Both the position numbers and the translations under genes were made by a program. Below, one piece after another: positions 31,712 to 40,130 of a stretch of DNA of 64,000 nt; positions within the stretch are counted from its first letter, which is position 1, and each line of letters starts with the position of its first letter. The notes under the pieces were generated by a model, which saw nothing but the letters and a program-made list of their open reading frames with translations, made no database searches and was not told the origin of the DNA. The DNA comes from Elusimicrobiota bacterium (GTDB lineage Bacteria; Elusimicrobiota; Elusimicrobia; UBA1565; UBA9628): assembly GCA_016212855.1 (NCBI GenBank), contig JACRDP010000004.1, positions 49,589 to 113,588 of the forward strand, given 5' to 3'.

Positions 31712-32335
31712 ATGGACCGCTTGCCCAAATTGATCGTCTCCGCCGCGCTCGTGCTCGCCGCGAGCGCCGGCTCCTTTCTTTACGCGCGCGGCGCGCGCAA
31801 GCCCTTCTCCTCCGAAGCGCCCGGCTACCGCACGCTGGGTCCGGCCGACGCCAGGATCACCATCGTCGAGTTCTCCGATTTCGAATGCCCTGCCTGCCGC
31901 GTCGCCGAACCGCCGATGCGCTCCATCCTCAAGCTCTACGAGGGCAAGGTGCGGCTCGTCTTCAAGCACTTCCCGCTCGAGCGCATGCACCGTCACGCCC
32001 GCGCCGGCGCCATCGCCGCCGAGTGCGCCGGGCGCCAAGGCAAGTTCTGGGAGTTCCATCACGAGCTGTACGATCATCAAGAGGAATGGACGGGCGACGA
32101 GGAGGCGAAGCTCCTGTCCGCCTACGCCAAGCGCGTCAAGCTCGACGAGAAGGCCTGGCAGGCCTGCCGGGTCGATCCGTCCGCCAACGAGGCCGTCAAC
32201 GCCGACACGAAGGACGGCCTCAACGCCTGGGTCGGCTCGACCCCGACCTTCTTCATCAACGGCAAGCGCTTCGCCGGCGCCCTCCAGCTCTCCGAGCGCG
32301 GCACCCTTTGGATCGACAAGGAGCTGAAGAAATGA
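31712..32335 (+). CDS. DsbA-like thioredoxin-fold disulfide oxidoreductase
   Basis: 207 residues from the ATG at 31712. An N-terminal membrane anchor or uncleaved signal (LPKLIVSAALVLAASAGSFLYA) is followed by a thioredoxin fold of the DsbA/BdbD type: ITIVEFSDFECPACRVAEP holds the CPAC redox centre and GSTPTFFINGKRFAG the cis-Pro loop (STPTFF). It should catalyse disulfide exchange in the periplasm. It overlaps by 4 bases (ATGA) a MauE/DoxX-like membrane protein. MauE-type proteins are thought to serve redox partners, so the pair may form one disulfide pathway. Confidence 0.9.
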   Translation: MDRLPKLIVSAALVLAASAGSFLYARGARKPFSSEAPGYRTLGPADARITIVEFSDFECPACRVAEPPMRSILKLYEGKVRLVFKHFPLERMHRHARAGAIAAECAGRQGKFWEFHHELYDHQEEWTGDEEAKLLSAYAKRVKLDEKAWQACRVDPSANEAVNADTKDGLNAWVGSTPTFFINGKRFAGALQLSERGTLWIDKELKK

Positions 32336-32808
32336 AGATCCCCCCGGCTGCGGGCCTCGCCGCGCGCGTGCTCGTCGGCGCGGTTCTCGTCTACGCCGGC
32401 GCCACCAAGGCGGCCGGTCCCTCCGAGGAGTTCGCGATCATCATCGGTTCCTACGACATCCTGCCGCGCGAGATGGTCATGACGGCCGCGGCCTTCCTGC
32501 CCTGGGTGGAGCTCGTGCTGGGCTGGGCGCTGATTTTCGGCCTCCGCTTGAAGGAAACGGCCGCGGCGTCGGGTGCTTTGTTCGGCGCGTTTCTGGTCGC
32601 GCTCGGGATGGTCAAGCTCAAGGGCATCCAGCTCCCCAACTGCGGCTGCTTCGGCGACGCGATCCATTTCACCCCGCTCCAGGCCCTCGCCTTCGATTCC
32701 GTCCTGCTCGGCCTGTGCTGGCTGGCCTGGAAGTCCGCGCCCGCGGCGCTCAGCCTGGACAGCTGGACGGAAGGCGGCTATACTGATCCCGCTCATGGCC
32801 AGCGATAA
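32332..32808 (+). CDS. MauE/DoxX-like membrane protein
   Basis: 158 residues with four membrane helices (AARVLVGAVLVYAGATKAAG, FLPWVELVLGWALIFGL, TAAASGALFGAFLVALGMV, ALAFDSVLLGLCWLAW). The loop motif LPNCGCFGDAIH with two Cys separated by one residue is typical of MauE and related DoxX-like proteins, which support maturation of disulfide-containing periplasmic proteins. The ATG overlaps the stop of the DsbA-like gene. Its 3' end overlaps the next response-regulator gene by 14 bases. Confidence 0.86.
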   Translation: MKIPPAAGLAARVLVGAVLVYAGATKAAGPSEEFAIIIGSYDILPREMVMTAAAFLPWVELVLGWALIFGLRLKETAAASGALFGAFLVALGMVKLKGIQLPNCGCFGDAIHFTPLQALAFDSVLLGLCWLAWKSAPAALSLDSWTEGGYTDPAHGQR

Positions 32809-33193
32809 AAAGCGCGTTCTCGCCGTCGACGACGACCCCTCGGTCTGCGAATTTTACGATCATGCGCTGCGTCTCAGCGGCTACGACGTCGAGTGCTCTC
32901 CGAGCGCGGCCAAGGCGCGGGAAGCCCTGGCCAAGCGCCGGCCGGACATCATCCTCATGGACATCATGATGCCCGACCAGGACGGCATCAGCTTCACCCG
33001 CGAGCTGCGCGCCGACGCGAAGACCTCGGACATTCCGATCATCGTGATCTCCGGCCTGGCCGACGCAGGCACCCTCAACGACGCGCTGCTCTTCGGCGCC
33101 GTCGACTACATGGTCAAGCCGATCGAGCTCGACACCTTGAAGTCCAAGATCGAGCGGACCTTCGCCGCCCTCGAGCGACGCAAGAAGGCGTAA
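32795..33193 (+). CDS. Single-domain response regulator (receiver)
   Basis: 132 residues, one receiver domain. The acidic pocket is VLAVDDDPS, the phosphoacceptor Asp is in IILMDIMMPDQDG, the Thr/Ser switch is in IIVISGLAD and the Lys in DYMVKPIELD. No output domain is attached, so it probably acts through protein contact or in a phosphorelay. A TATACT -10 lies ten bases upstream, within the preceding gene, so it may be expressed alone as well as by readthrough. Confidence 0.92.
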   Translation: MASDKKRVLAVDDDPSVCEFYDHALRLSGYDVECSPSAAKAREALAKRRPDIILMDIMMPDQDGISFTRELRADAKTSDIPIIVISGLADAGTLNDALLFGAVDYMVKPIELDTLKSKIERTFAALERRKKA

Positions 33194-33272
33194 AAGCTCG
33201 CGGCGCGGCGCTCTTCGAGCCAGGTGAACACGATCGATTTCTTCTTCTTCATGCCTCCCCTACTCCCCCGGG

Positions 33273-33301
33273 AAGTCCCAACTTACATCTGGGACTTTTC
33301 C
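33273..33301 (+). terminator. Rho-independent terminator
   Basis: AAGTCCCA (33273-33280), 9-base loop, TGGGACTT (33290-33297) then TTCCCC. It lies in the 205-base gap after the response regulator; the rest of that gap holds a 12-mer repeat and the next promoter, and no credible gene. Confidence 0.6.
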
Positions 33302-33323
33302 CCTGTCAGTATCGTCATTTCAC

Positions 33324-33335
33324 CTGGGTCCTTTG
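33324..33335 (-). repeat. Intergenic 12-mer CAAAGG(A/T)CCCAG, copy 3
   Basis: Minus-strand CAAAGGACCCAG, about 50 bases upstream of the -10 element (TAAATT 33387-33392) of the GGDEF gene. Confidence 0.5.
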
Positions 33336-33398
33336 GCCCCTTCCCCGTCGGGACTAACGCCCCTGTATACGGACTCCGAATCCGGTTAAATTAGCGAT

Positions 33399-34367
33399 AT
33401 GCCCCTCATCACCCAGCGAGCCCACGGGCCGCTGATCGCGCTCTCCACCGACTTCATCCGGGTCAAGGAGTACTTCGAGGCCATCGTGGCCTCCTCCGGC
33501 GACCTGATCTGCACCACGGACGTCACCGGCCGCGTCATCTACTTCTCGCCCGGCGCCGAGGCCATGCTGGGCCTCACCGCCGCCTCGGTGGCCGGCCGCC
33601 CCGCCCACGATTTCTACGTCGAAGGCCGCGACGAGGCCGAACGCCTCATGAAGCTCCTGCGCGCGAGCCCCGACGGCCGCCTCCACAATCACGAGACGCG
33701 CATGAAGGCCTCCGGCGGCCGCATCCTGCACGTGAGTCTTTCGGTCTCGTTTCTGAAGGACGCCCGCGGCCGGGTGATCGGCACGCTCGGCATCGCCAAG
33801 GACATCAGCGACCGCGTCGAGCTGGAACGCCGCCTGCGCGAGCTGACCCGCACCGACGACTTGACCGGCCTGTACAACCAGCGCCACTTCCACGACCGCC
33901 TGCGCGAGGAGGCCGCCCGCGCCCGCCGCCAGGGCGACCCTCTGTCCATGATCGTCTTCGACCTCGACGGCTTCAAACAGGTCAACGACAAGCACGGCCA
34001 TCTCGAGGGCGACCGGATTTTGCGCGCCTTCGCCGGGGCGATCTCCGACAGCGTCCGGCGCGAGGTCGACCTCGCCTTCCGCTACGGCGGCGACGAGTTC
34101 ATCCTGCTCCTGCCCGGCACGACCGCCGTGAAAGCGGTGACGGTGTCGCGCCGCATCGTCAAGGCCGCCGCGCCGCTCGTCAAAGAAGGCGTCACCGCGA
34201 GCTGGGGCGTCGCGCGCCTGCCGCCGTCCGGCGACGTGTCCGAGCTGGTGCGCGAGGCCGACAAGGCGATGTTCAAGATGAAGTCGGGCAAGGCGGGCGT
34301 GCGCCGCCGCGGCACCGACCTCGCCCGCGTCTACGCGGCCGCCGCCCGCGGCACCCGTCGTATTTAG
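33399..34367 (+). CDS. PAS-GGDEF diguanylate cyclase
   Basis: 322 residues. A PAS domain (about 22-145: YFEAIVASSGDLICTTDVTGRVIYFSPGAEAMLG, ending GTLGIAKDISDRVELE) is followed by a GGDEF domain (about 155-320). The active-site motif YGGDEF is intact, and REVD five residues earlier matches the RxxD inhibitory I-site, so product feedback is expected. TDDLTGLYNQRHF and DLDGFKQVND supply the nucleotide and metal residues. No membrane segment is present, so it senses a cytoplasmic signal and makes cyclic di-GMP. TAAATT six bases before the ATG supports this start. Confidence 0.94.
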   Translation: MPLITQRAHGPLIALSTDFIRVKEYFEAIVASSGDLICTTDVTGRVIYFSPGAEAMLGLTAASVAGRPAHDFYVEGRDEAERLMKLLRASPDGRLHNHETRMKASGGRILHVSLSVSFLKDARGRVIGTLGIAKDISDRVELERRLRELTRTDDLTGLYNQRHFHDRLREEAARARRQGDPLSMIVFDLDGFKQVNDKHGHLEGDRILRAFAGAISDSVRREVDLAFRYGGDEFILLLPGTTAVKAVTVSRRIVKAAAPLVKEGVTASWGVARLPPSGDVSELVREADKAMFKMKSGKAGVRRRGTDLARVYAAAARGTRRI

Positions 34368-34400
34368 CCCCCGCCTCCTCAAAGGCTATACTCCCCGAGC

Positions 34401-35825
34401 TTGAAAAAACCCCTGCTCGCGCCCGCGGCCGTGGCGGCGCTGACCTTCCTGGCCTTCGCGGGCAGCCTGCAGAACGGCTTCGTCAACTGGGACGACCGCC
34501 AAGCGCTGGTCTACAACGAGGCGTGGCGCGGGCTGGGCCTCGCGAACCTGCGCTGGATGCTGACGACGGGCTTCCTCGGGCATTACCAGCCGTTGAGCTG
34601 GCTGAGCCTCGGGTTCGATCACGTCCTGTGGGGCGGAACCCCGTTCGGCATTCACCTGACGAGCCTCCTCCTCCATTGCGCCGCGGCCGTCGTCGCCTAC
34701 TTCATCGCTTTGCGCCTGCTGAAGGAACCCGTCGCCGCCGCCGCGGCGGCTTTGCTGTTCTCGCTTCACCCGCTACGCGTCGAATCCGTCGTCTGGGCCG
34801 CCCAACGGCGCGATCCGTTGTCCGGCTTGTTCTTCCTCGCGACCATCCTGTGCTGGCTCGACGGCCGCCGCCGCGCGGCCTTGGCGTGCGCTTTTCTCTC
34901 GCTGTCGGCGAAAATCACCGGCGTGACCTTGCCGGCGATCCTGCTTCTGCTCGACGTCTATTGGTTCAAACGCGATTTCCGCAAGTCGCTTCTCGACAAA
35001 ATTCCGTTCGCCGCGCTCTCGCTTCTGTTCCTCGCGCTCAACGTCTGGGCCCAGATCGACGCCGCGACGATGGCGCCGCTCGCCAAGGTCGGATGGGCGA
35101 CGCGGCTTGGAAACTCAGCGTACTCCTTCGTCTTCTATCTCGGCAAAACGATCTGGCCGGCCGGGCTTTCGACGCTTTACTACGGTGGCGGAGACGCCGA
35201 CCGCCTGGCCGTGATCATCGGCGCGGCCGCGGTCGCTCTGATCGCATACGGATTGACCAAACCGCGGCTCCGGCCCGCATTAGCCGCGGCCTGCGCGTTC
35301 TACGCGATCGCTTTAATCCCTTACCTCGGCCTCGTCAAATCCGGCCGCCAGATCGCCGCCGACCGCTACACCTACGTCGCCTGCCTGCCGTGGGCCCTCC
35401 TGATCGCGGCCGCGGCCAAGGGCCGGGCCCGGGCCGCCGTCGCCGCCGTCCTGCTCGCGCTCGGCGCGGTCACCACGCACCAGACGGCGGTTTGGCACGA
35501 CTCGGTCTCTCTTTGGCGTCAGGCTCTGAAGATCGAGCCGCTCGGAGACACCGCCCGCCCGCTCCTGGCCCAGGGCCTGCTCGAGCGCGGCCGGACCGGC
35601 GAGGCGGTGCTTTACTTGGAAGAGCAGATCGGCATCTTCCCGGCGGACGAGTACTCACGCAAGATGCTGGCCGACGTCGTGGGCCCGAAAGGCGTGAGCG
35701 ACGCGGAGCACGCCAAGATGCATCGCGAGCTGGGGCAGGAGTTCCTCGACGCCGGGGACAAGGCCAGGGCCGACTGGCATTTCCGCAAAGCCGCGCGATA
35801 CGAGGAGCGCGCGGGCCGTTTATAG
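34401..35825 (+). CDS. TMTC-like membrane-TPR protein, paralogue 3
   Basis: 474 residues from a TTG (TATACT eight bases upstream). W30-D31-D32 is in the first outer loop; HYQPLSWLSLGFDHVLWGG, HPLRVESVVWAAQRRDPLSG and ADRYTYVAC follow in the same order as in paralogue 1. The soluble tail is short, about 105 residues, with one or two TPRs (GLLERGRTGEAVLYLEEQIGIFPADEYSRKML). That tail is closely similar to the tail of the protein at 44450-45928, so these two are the nearest relatives in the window. It is followed at 11 bases by a receiver-domain gene. Confidence 0.85.
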   Translation: MKKPLLAPAAVAALTFLAFAGSLQNGFVNWDDRQALVYNEAWRGLGLANLRWMLTTGFLGHYQPLSWLSLGFDHVLWGGTPFGIHLTSLLLHCAAAVVAYFIALRLLKEPVAAAAAALLFSLHPLRVESVVWAAQRRDPLSGLFFLATILCWLDGRRRAALACAFLSLSAKITGVTLPAILLLLDVYWFKRDFRKSLLDKIPFAALSLLFLALNVWAQIDAATMAPLAKVGWATRLGNSAYSFVFYLGKTIWPAGLSTLYYGGGDADRLAVIIGAAAVALIAYGLTKPRLRPALAAACAFYAIALIPYLGLVKSGRQIAADRYTYVACLPWALLIAAAAKGRARAAVAAVLLALGAVTTHQTAVWHDSVSLWRQALKIEPLGDTARPLLAQGLLERGRTGEAVLYLEEQIGIFPADEYSRKMLADVVGPKGVSDAEHAKMHRELGQEFLDAGDKARADWHFRKAARYEERAGRL

Positions 35826-35836
35826 TATCATCGGCC

Positions 35837-36217
35837 ATGGCCCGCGTCCTCATCATCGACGACGACTTCGAGATCGTCGCCATCCTGACCGAGATCCTCA
35901 AGCACGAAGGCCACGAGGTCTCCTCGGCCGGCGAGCCCGTCGCGGGCATGCAGATGGCCCGCAAGGTCAAGCCCGACCTGATGATCCTCGACTACCACAT
36001 GCCGGGCAACACCGGCTCGCACCTTTTCGAGTCTTTGCGGCGCAACAACGCCACGAAGAACACCCCGATCCTGTTCATGAGCGGCGAGGCCGACCCGGCC
36101 CAGATCATGAGCGAGGTCTCGGACACGACCGGCTCGCGCTTCCTGCCCAAGCCGGTCAAGCTCGAGGAATTCCGCCGCACCATCCGCGAGCTGCTCGCGG
36201 GCACCCCGGAGGCTTAA
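35837..36217 (+). CDS. Single-domain response regulator (receiver)
   Basis: 126 residues. VLIIDDDFE supplies the acidic pair, LMILDYHMPGNTG the phospho-Asp, ILFMSGEAD the switch residue (Ser) and FLPKPVKLEEF the conserved Lys. No output domain. It ends immediately before the start codon of gpmA, whose Shine-Dalgarno lies within its last codons, so the two are translated together. A cognate kinase is not encoded next to it. Confidence 0.91.
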   Translation: MARVLIIDDDFEIVAILTEILKHEGHEVSSAGEPVAGMQMARKVKPDLMILDYHMPGNTGSHLFESLRRNNATKNTPILFMSGEADPAQIMSEVSDTTGSRFLPKPVKLEEFRRTIRELLAGTPEA

Positions 36218-36838
36218 ATGGGCAAGCTCGTCCTCGTCCGCCATGGACAATCCCAATGGAATTTGGAGAATCGCTTCACCGGCTGGGTGGACGTTCCGAT
36301 CACCCCGCTCGGCGAGACGGAGGCCCACCGCGCCGGCAAGGAGCTCAGGGACGCCGGGCTCAAGTTCGACGTCGCCTTCGTCTCCGATCTCAAGCGCGCC
36401 AATCAGACGCTCGAGGTCATCCTGGGCGAGCTCGGCCAGAAGGACCTGCCGGTAAAGAAGGACGCCGCGCTCAACGAGCGTCATTACGGCGACCTCCAGG
36501 GCCTCGACAAGGCGGAGACCGCCAAGAAGTACGGCGACGCCCAGGTCCACATCTGGCGCCGGTCGTTCGACATCAAGCCGCCCAACGGCGAAAGCCTGAA
36601 GGACACCGCGGACCGGACCCTTCCCTACTTCAACAAATTCATCTTGCCCGCGGTGACGGCCGGGCAGAACGTCCTCGTGTCCGCGCACGGCAACTCGCTG
36701 CGCGCGATCATCATGGACCTCGAGAAGCTCAGCCCCGAGGGGATCATGAAGGTGGAGATCGCCACCTGCCGGCCGATCTACTACGACCTCGGCAAGCAGG
36801 GCGAGGTGCTCAAGAAGGCCGTCTCGGCCGCGGACTAG
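36218..36838 (+). CDS. gpmA: 2,3-bisphosphoglycerate-dependent phosphoglycerate mutase
   Basis: 206 residues. LVLVRHGQSQWNLENRFTGWVDVPITPLGE carries the catalytic RHG histidine and the substrate-binding Asn and Thr; ALNERHYGDLQGLDK gives the acid/base Glu and Arg, and SAHGNSLRAI the second active-site His. Length is slightly below the 230-250 of the longer bacterial enzymes but complete. It interconverts 3- and 2-phosphoglycerate in glycolysis and gluconeogenesis in the cytoplasm. GGAGG six bases upstream is its Shine-Dalgarno. Confidence 0.93.
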   Translation: MGKLVLVRHGQSQWNLENRFTGWVDVPITPLGETEAHRAGKELRDAGLKFDVAFVSDLKRANQTLEVILGELGQKDLPVKKDAALNERHYGDLQGLDKAETAKKYGDAQVHIWRRSFDIKPPNGESLKDTADRTLPYFNKFILPAVTAGQNVLVSAHGNSLRAIIMDLEKLSPEGIMKVEIATCRPIYYDLGKQGEVLKKAVSAAD

Positions 36839-37019
36839 ACCGGGCGCGGGAGACCGGGCCGATGGCTTAAAGCCGTATCGGCTCGTTCTGATCGATGAGC
36901 TACGGCTCAAGAGCAGTTATCCCCAATACTTTCAACGCTGGAAACGCTGGGGATATCTTTTAATCGCTCGGCGTTGGGCGAAAGACCGTCCAGTCCTTGC
37001 GTCGGCGCAAAACAGGGGC
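36839..37019. other. Intergenic region with two dyads after gpmA
   Basis: A hairpin-forming stretch (GCCGAT...ATCGGC with inner GGCT/AGCC, about 36860-36884) follows gpmA. Further on, TTATCCCCA (36917-36925) and TGGGGATA (36948-36955) form an inverted repeat that resembles the degenerate DnaA-type box at 29557. No gene is apparent. Confidence 0.4.
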
Positions 37020-37031
37020 TATGCTGACCGG

Positions 37032-37526
37032 GTGCTGATCCCCGCGGCCCTCTCCCTGCTCCTCGCCTCCGCCCCCGCGCGCGCCGCTAGCCTCAAGGAG
37101 GCGCAGGAAAACGTCGAGACCATCATCCAAACCTACGTGGCCCAGAAAAGCCCCGAGGGGTTTTGGCCCGTCAAGCAGAAGGGCGGCGGGAATCTGCGCC
37201 TGAAACTGAAGTCGATCGACGCCAAAAACGTCCGGCGAACGTCCGGCGAGCTGTTCAAAGTGTCGGCGACCTTCACCGACGAGGAGAGCCGCAAGCCCTA
37301 CTACGGCGAGTTCGACGTCGATTTCGGCGGGATGATTTGGAGCGTGAAGCGCTCGGGCTGGGTCACCCGCGCGATGCTCGACGCGAACAAGGAGTTTAAG
37401 TTCGCCGGCGGAGTGCCGCACCTGTTCGTCAGCGAGGACGGCGGCCGTATCATCAAGGACCAGGCCGGGTTCTGGGAGGACCCGATGTCCGGGGCCGATC
37501 TTGCGTCTTATTTGAATCTTCCTTAG
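37032..37526 (+). CDS. Secreted hypothetical protein
   Basis: 164 residues from a GTG with TATGCT six bases upstream. Signal peptide MLIPAALSLLLASAPARAAS, then a compact alpha/beta domain: helix KEAQENVETIIQTYVAQK, strands GNLRLKLKSIDAKNVRRT, ELFKVSATFTDEESRKPYYGEFDVDFGG and a C-terminal tail. No Cys and no catalytic signature. It lies just before pal-cpoB-tolB but has its own promoter. Function unknown. Confidence 0.75.
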   Translation: MLIPAALSLLLASAPARAASLKEAQENVETIIQTYVAQKSPEGFWPVKQKGGGNLRLKLKSIDAKNVRRTSGELFKVSATFTDEESRKPYYGEFDVDFGGMIWSVKRSGWVTRAMLDANKEFKFAGGVPHLFVSEDGGRIIKDQAGFWEDPMSGADLASYLNLP

Positions 37527-37561
37527 GGGACCCGGGCTTCCGTTTTTTGTATGATTCGCGC

Positions 37562-38104
37562 ATGAGAAAAGCGCTCTTCTTTGTCGCCGCCGTCGTCCTG
37601 CTCGCGGCCTGCACTCCGGCCCAGAGGAAAAACTCCTCCGCCAAGAACGGCAAGGCCGGCGCCGCCGGAACAGACGCCGAGGCCGCGCCGCTTCCCCCCG
37701 GCGCCGAGGTCATGGAGGCCGGGATCAAGACCGGCTCCGGCTTTGAGTCCGACCCCGATCTCAAGCCCGTGAGCTTCGACTACGACAGCGCCCAGCTTTC
37801 CCCCGAGGCGCTCGCCGTGCTGAAGGAGAACGCGGCGGTGCTCAAGACGCGCAAAGGCTACGAGTTCCTCGTCGCCGGCCATTGCGACGAGCGCGGCACC
37901 GTGGCCTACAACCTCGCCCTCGGCCAGAAGCGCGCCAAGGAAGTCCGCGACTACTACATGCGCCTGGGCGTGGACGGACGCCGGATCGCCACGATCTCCT
38001 ACGGCAAAGAGATGCCCTCCTGCTCGGAATCCGAGGAAGGCTGCTGGTCTAAAAACCGCCGCGCCGTCACCGGCGTGCGTCTCAAAGCCACGGCCGCGAA
38101 GTGA
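37562..38104 (+). CDS. pal: Peptidoglycan-associated lipoprotein Pal
   Basis: 180 residues from the ATG at 37562 (TATGAT six bases upstream). Lipoprotein signal MRKALFFVAAVVLLAAC with Cys17. Linker to about residue 65, then an OmpA-like domain: VSFDYDSAQLSPEALAVLKENA, FLVAGHCDERGTVAYNLALGQKRAKEVRDYY and the Asp and Arg that bind diaminopimelate of peptidoglycan (CDERGT, NRRAV). It tethers the outer membrane to the wall as part of the Tol-Pal system. It overlaps cpoB by 4 bases. Confidence 0.94.
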   Translation: MRKALFFVAAVVLLAACTPAQRKNSSAKNGKAGAAGTDAEAAPLPPGAEVMEAGIKTGSGFESDPDLKPVSFDYDSAQLSPEALAVLKENAAVLKTRKGYEFLVAGHCDERGTVAYNLALGQKRAKEVRDYYMRLGVDGRRIATISYGKEMPSCSESEEGCWSKNRRAVTGVRLKATAAK

Positions 38105-38871
38105 ACGGCCGGGCGCTTCTCCTCGCCGCGGCCGCGCTGTCGGCCGCGTCCTGCGTCGCCACGCAGAAGGACATGCTCGACCTCTCGCAGCAGTCCGACG
38201 ACATGAAGGCGCAGGTCGCCGAGCTCAAGAAAACGGTGAACTCGATGCAGGCCAACCAGGCCGACCTGTCGGTCTCGATCAAGCAGCTGCGCGAGGAGCT
38301 CTCGGCCTACACGGAAACCGTGAAGTCATCTCAGGGCGATATGAGCAAGCTCTCGGCCAAGCTCGACGACCTCGGCTCCCAGCTCGGCGGCAAGGTGGCC
38401 GCGCTCGGCCAAAGTCTGAACGACGCACAACAGAAAAGCAACGACGCGCAGAAGGCCGCGCTCGAGGCCGCCAAGAACCAGGGCGGCGCGACCGACGCCT
38501 TCGTCACCGCCGAGAAGCGCCTGCAGGCCAAGGACTACGGCCAGGCCGCGAAGGGCTTCGAGGGATATTTAAAGGAGTTCCCGAAAGGAGATCTCGTCGA
38601 CGTCGCGACCTACGACCTCGGCCTCGCCTACTTCGGGCTCAAGCAGTGGGAAAAATCGGGCCGCGAGTTCGCGATCGTACTCGATAAATATCCCAAGAGC
38701 GGGCAGACGCCCGGCGCCCGCCTGCACTACGCGTTGGCTTTGATCAATCTCAAGAAGGGCGGCGACGAAGCCCGCGCCTACCTCGAGTCCGTCCAGGCCG
38801 ACTTCCCCAAGAGCCCCGAGGCGAAGGAAGCCGCGGCCGCGCTCAAGCGCCTGGGCAAGCCCAAGAAATGA
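38101..38871 (+). CDS. cpoB: CpoB/YbgF-like TPR lipoprotein
   Basis: 256 residues from a GTG in a GTGA overlap with pal. The signal (MNGRALLLAAAALSAASC) ends in a lipobox-like AASC, unlike the soluble CpoB of E. coli. A coiled coil covers about 20-125 (QQSDDMKAQVAELKKTVNSMQ) and three TPRs cover 135-250 (AEKRLQAKDYGQAAKGFEGYLKEFPKGDL). CpoB coordinates outer-membrane constriction with wall synthesis through TolA in other bacteria; tolA is not in this window. Confidence 0.89.
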   Translation: MNGRALLLAAAALSAASCVATQKDMLDLSQQSDDMKAQVAELKKTVNSMQANQADLSVSIKQLREELSAYTETVKSSQGDMSKLSAKLDDLGSQLGGKVAALGQSLNDAQQKSNDAQKAALEAAKNQGGATDAFVTAEKRLQAKDYGQAAKGFEGYLKEFPKGDLVDVATYDLGLAYFGLKQWEKSGREFAIVLDKYPKSGQTPGARLHYALALINLKKGGDEARAYLESVQADFPKSPEAKEAAAALKRLGKPKK

Positions 38872-40130
38872 TTCGACAGGCGCTTCTCGCCCTACTCCTC
38901 GTCTCGCCGGCGTTCGCCCAGACCGAGGTCAAGCTCGCGCTGAGCGGACAGGCCGGCGCGCCGAACCCCGGGCTCGCCTTGCCCCCGTTCGAGGCCGAGG
39001 ATCCGAAGATCGGCGCCGACGCTTTGCTCGCCAAGGAACTGCGCGAGATCGTGCGCCAAGACCTGTTCCTGTCCCGCCGCTTCGAGGTCTCGGACGAGGA
39101 AAACGCGTCCGAGCCCGTGAAGGGAGCGACCTGGCGGCTCACCGCCAAAGCCTCCAAGAACGCGGACAAGGTCTCGGTCCGGGTGAAGCTCGCCAACGCC
39201 GAGGGCGGCCGGGAGGCCGTCTTCGAACGCTACTACAAGCAGGACGCGGCCTGGCTGCGCGCGCTCGCGCACCGGATCGCCGACGACATCGTCAAGGCCG
39301 CGACCGGCCGCGACGGCATCGCGCGCACGCGCATCGCCTTCGCCAACAACAAGACCGGGCACAAGGAAATCTGGGTCATGGACTACGACGGCGACGCGGT
39401 CAAGCGCCTGACCGACGACAAGTCCATCTCATTGCTGCCGCGCTTCTCGCCCGACGGACGGCGCCTGGCCTACACGAGCTACAAGGACGGCAACCCCGAC
39501 CTGTGGATGCTCGACCTGGAAACCGGACACTCGAAGCTGTTCTCGAGCGAGCAGGGCCTCAACATCGCCGGCGGCTTCTCGCCCGACGGCTCGCGCCTGC
39601 TGATGACGCTCTCGCGCGGCAAAAGCCCGAACCTGTTCGCGCGCGACGTCGCGGGCGAAGCCCCTGCCGAGCGCCTGACCAGCCACTTCGGCGCCGACAG
39701 CACGCCGACCTTTTCGCCGGACGCGCGCCAGGTCGCCTTCGTCTCGGATCGCTCCGGCAACCCCCAGATCCACATCCTCGACATCCCCACGAAGAAGATC
39801 ACGCGCCTGACCAGCCTCAACTGGTGCGACGCGCCGGCCTGGTCTCCGACGGGCGAATGGATCGCCTTCGCGGGCCGCGCCCACAACAAGGATAAGATGG
39901 ACGTCTTCCTCGTGGACATCACCGGCGGGCAGCTGCGCCAGCTCACCCACGGCGAAGGCTCCAACGAGGACCCCGCGTGGTCGCCCGACGGCCGCTTCCT
40001 GGCCTTCTCCTCCACGCGCGCAAAGCGCTCGCAGATCTGGGTGATGGACGCCGACGGCTCGGCGCCGCGCCTGATGGCCGACGTCCCCGGCGCGAGCGTC
40101 ACGCCGCACTGGTCTCCGGTCGGCCGTTAA
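38868..40130 (+). CDS. tolB: Tol-Pal system protein TolB
   Basis: 420 residues, ATG overlapping the cpoB stop. Signal peptide MIRQALLALLLVSPAFAQ, an N-terminal alpha/beta domain (about 20-150, RQDLFLSRRFEVSDEE) and a six-bladed beta-propeller with WD40-like units (RIAFANNKTGHKEIWVMDYDG, SLLPRFSPDGRRLAYTSY, PTFSPDARQVAFVSDRSG, DPAWSPDGRFLAFSST). It works in the periplasm with Pal. Order here is pal-cpoB-tolB, not the tolB-pal-cpoB of proteobacteria. Its stop overlaps the convergent kinase stop by 4 bases. Confidence 0.93.
   Translation: MIRQALLALLLVSPAFAQTEVKLALSGQAGAPNPGLALPPFEAEDPKIGADALLAKELREIVRQDLFLSRRFEVSDEENASEPVKGATWRLTAKASKNADKVSVRVKLANAEGGREAVFERYYKQDAAWLRALAHRIADDIVKAATGRDGIARTRIAFANNKTGHKEIWVMDYDGDAVKRLTDDKSISLLPRFSPDGRRLAYTSYKDGNPDLWMLDLETGHSKLFSSEQGLNIAGGFSPDGSRLLMTLSRGKSPNLFARDVAGEAPAERLTSHFGADSTPTFSPDARQVAFVSDRSGNPQIHILDIPTKKITRLTSLNWCDAPAWSPTGEWIAFAGRAHNKDKMDVFLVDITGGQLRQLTHGEGSNEDPAWSPDGRFLAFSSTRAKRSQIWVMDADGSAPRLMADVPGASVTPHWSPVGR

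Noticed and set aside
33106..33252. 48-residue minus-strand frame (starts MKKKKSIVFTWLEERR)
   Set aside because: Its second half is antisense to the receiver-domain gene, no -10 element stands before it at the usual distance, and the first part lies over a gap with a terminator. Not enough support.
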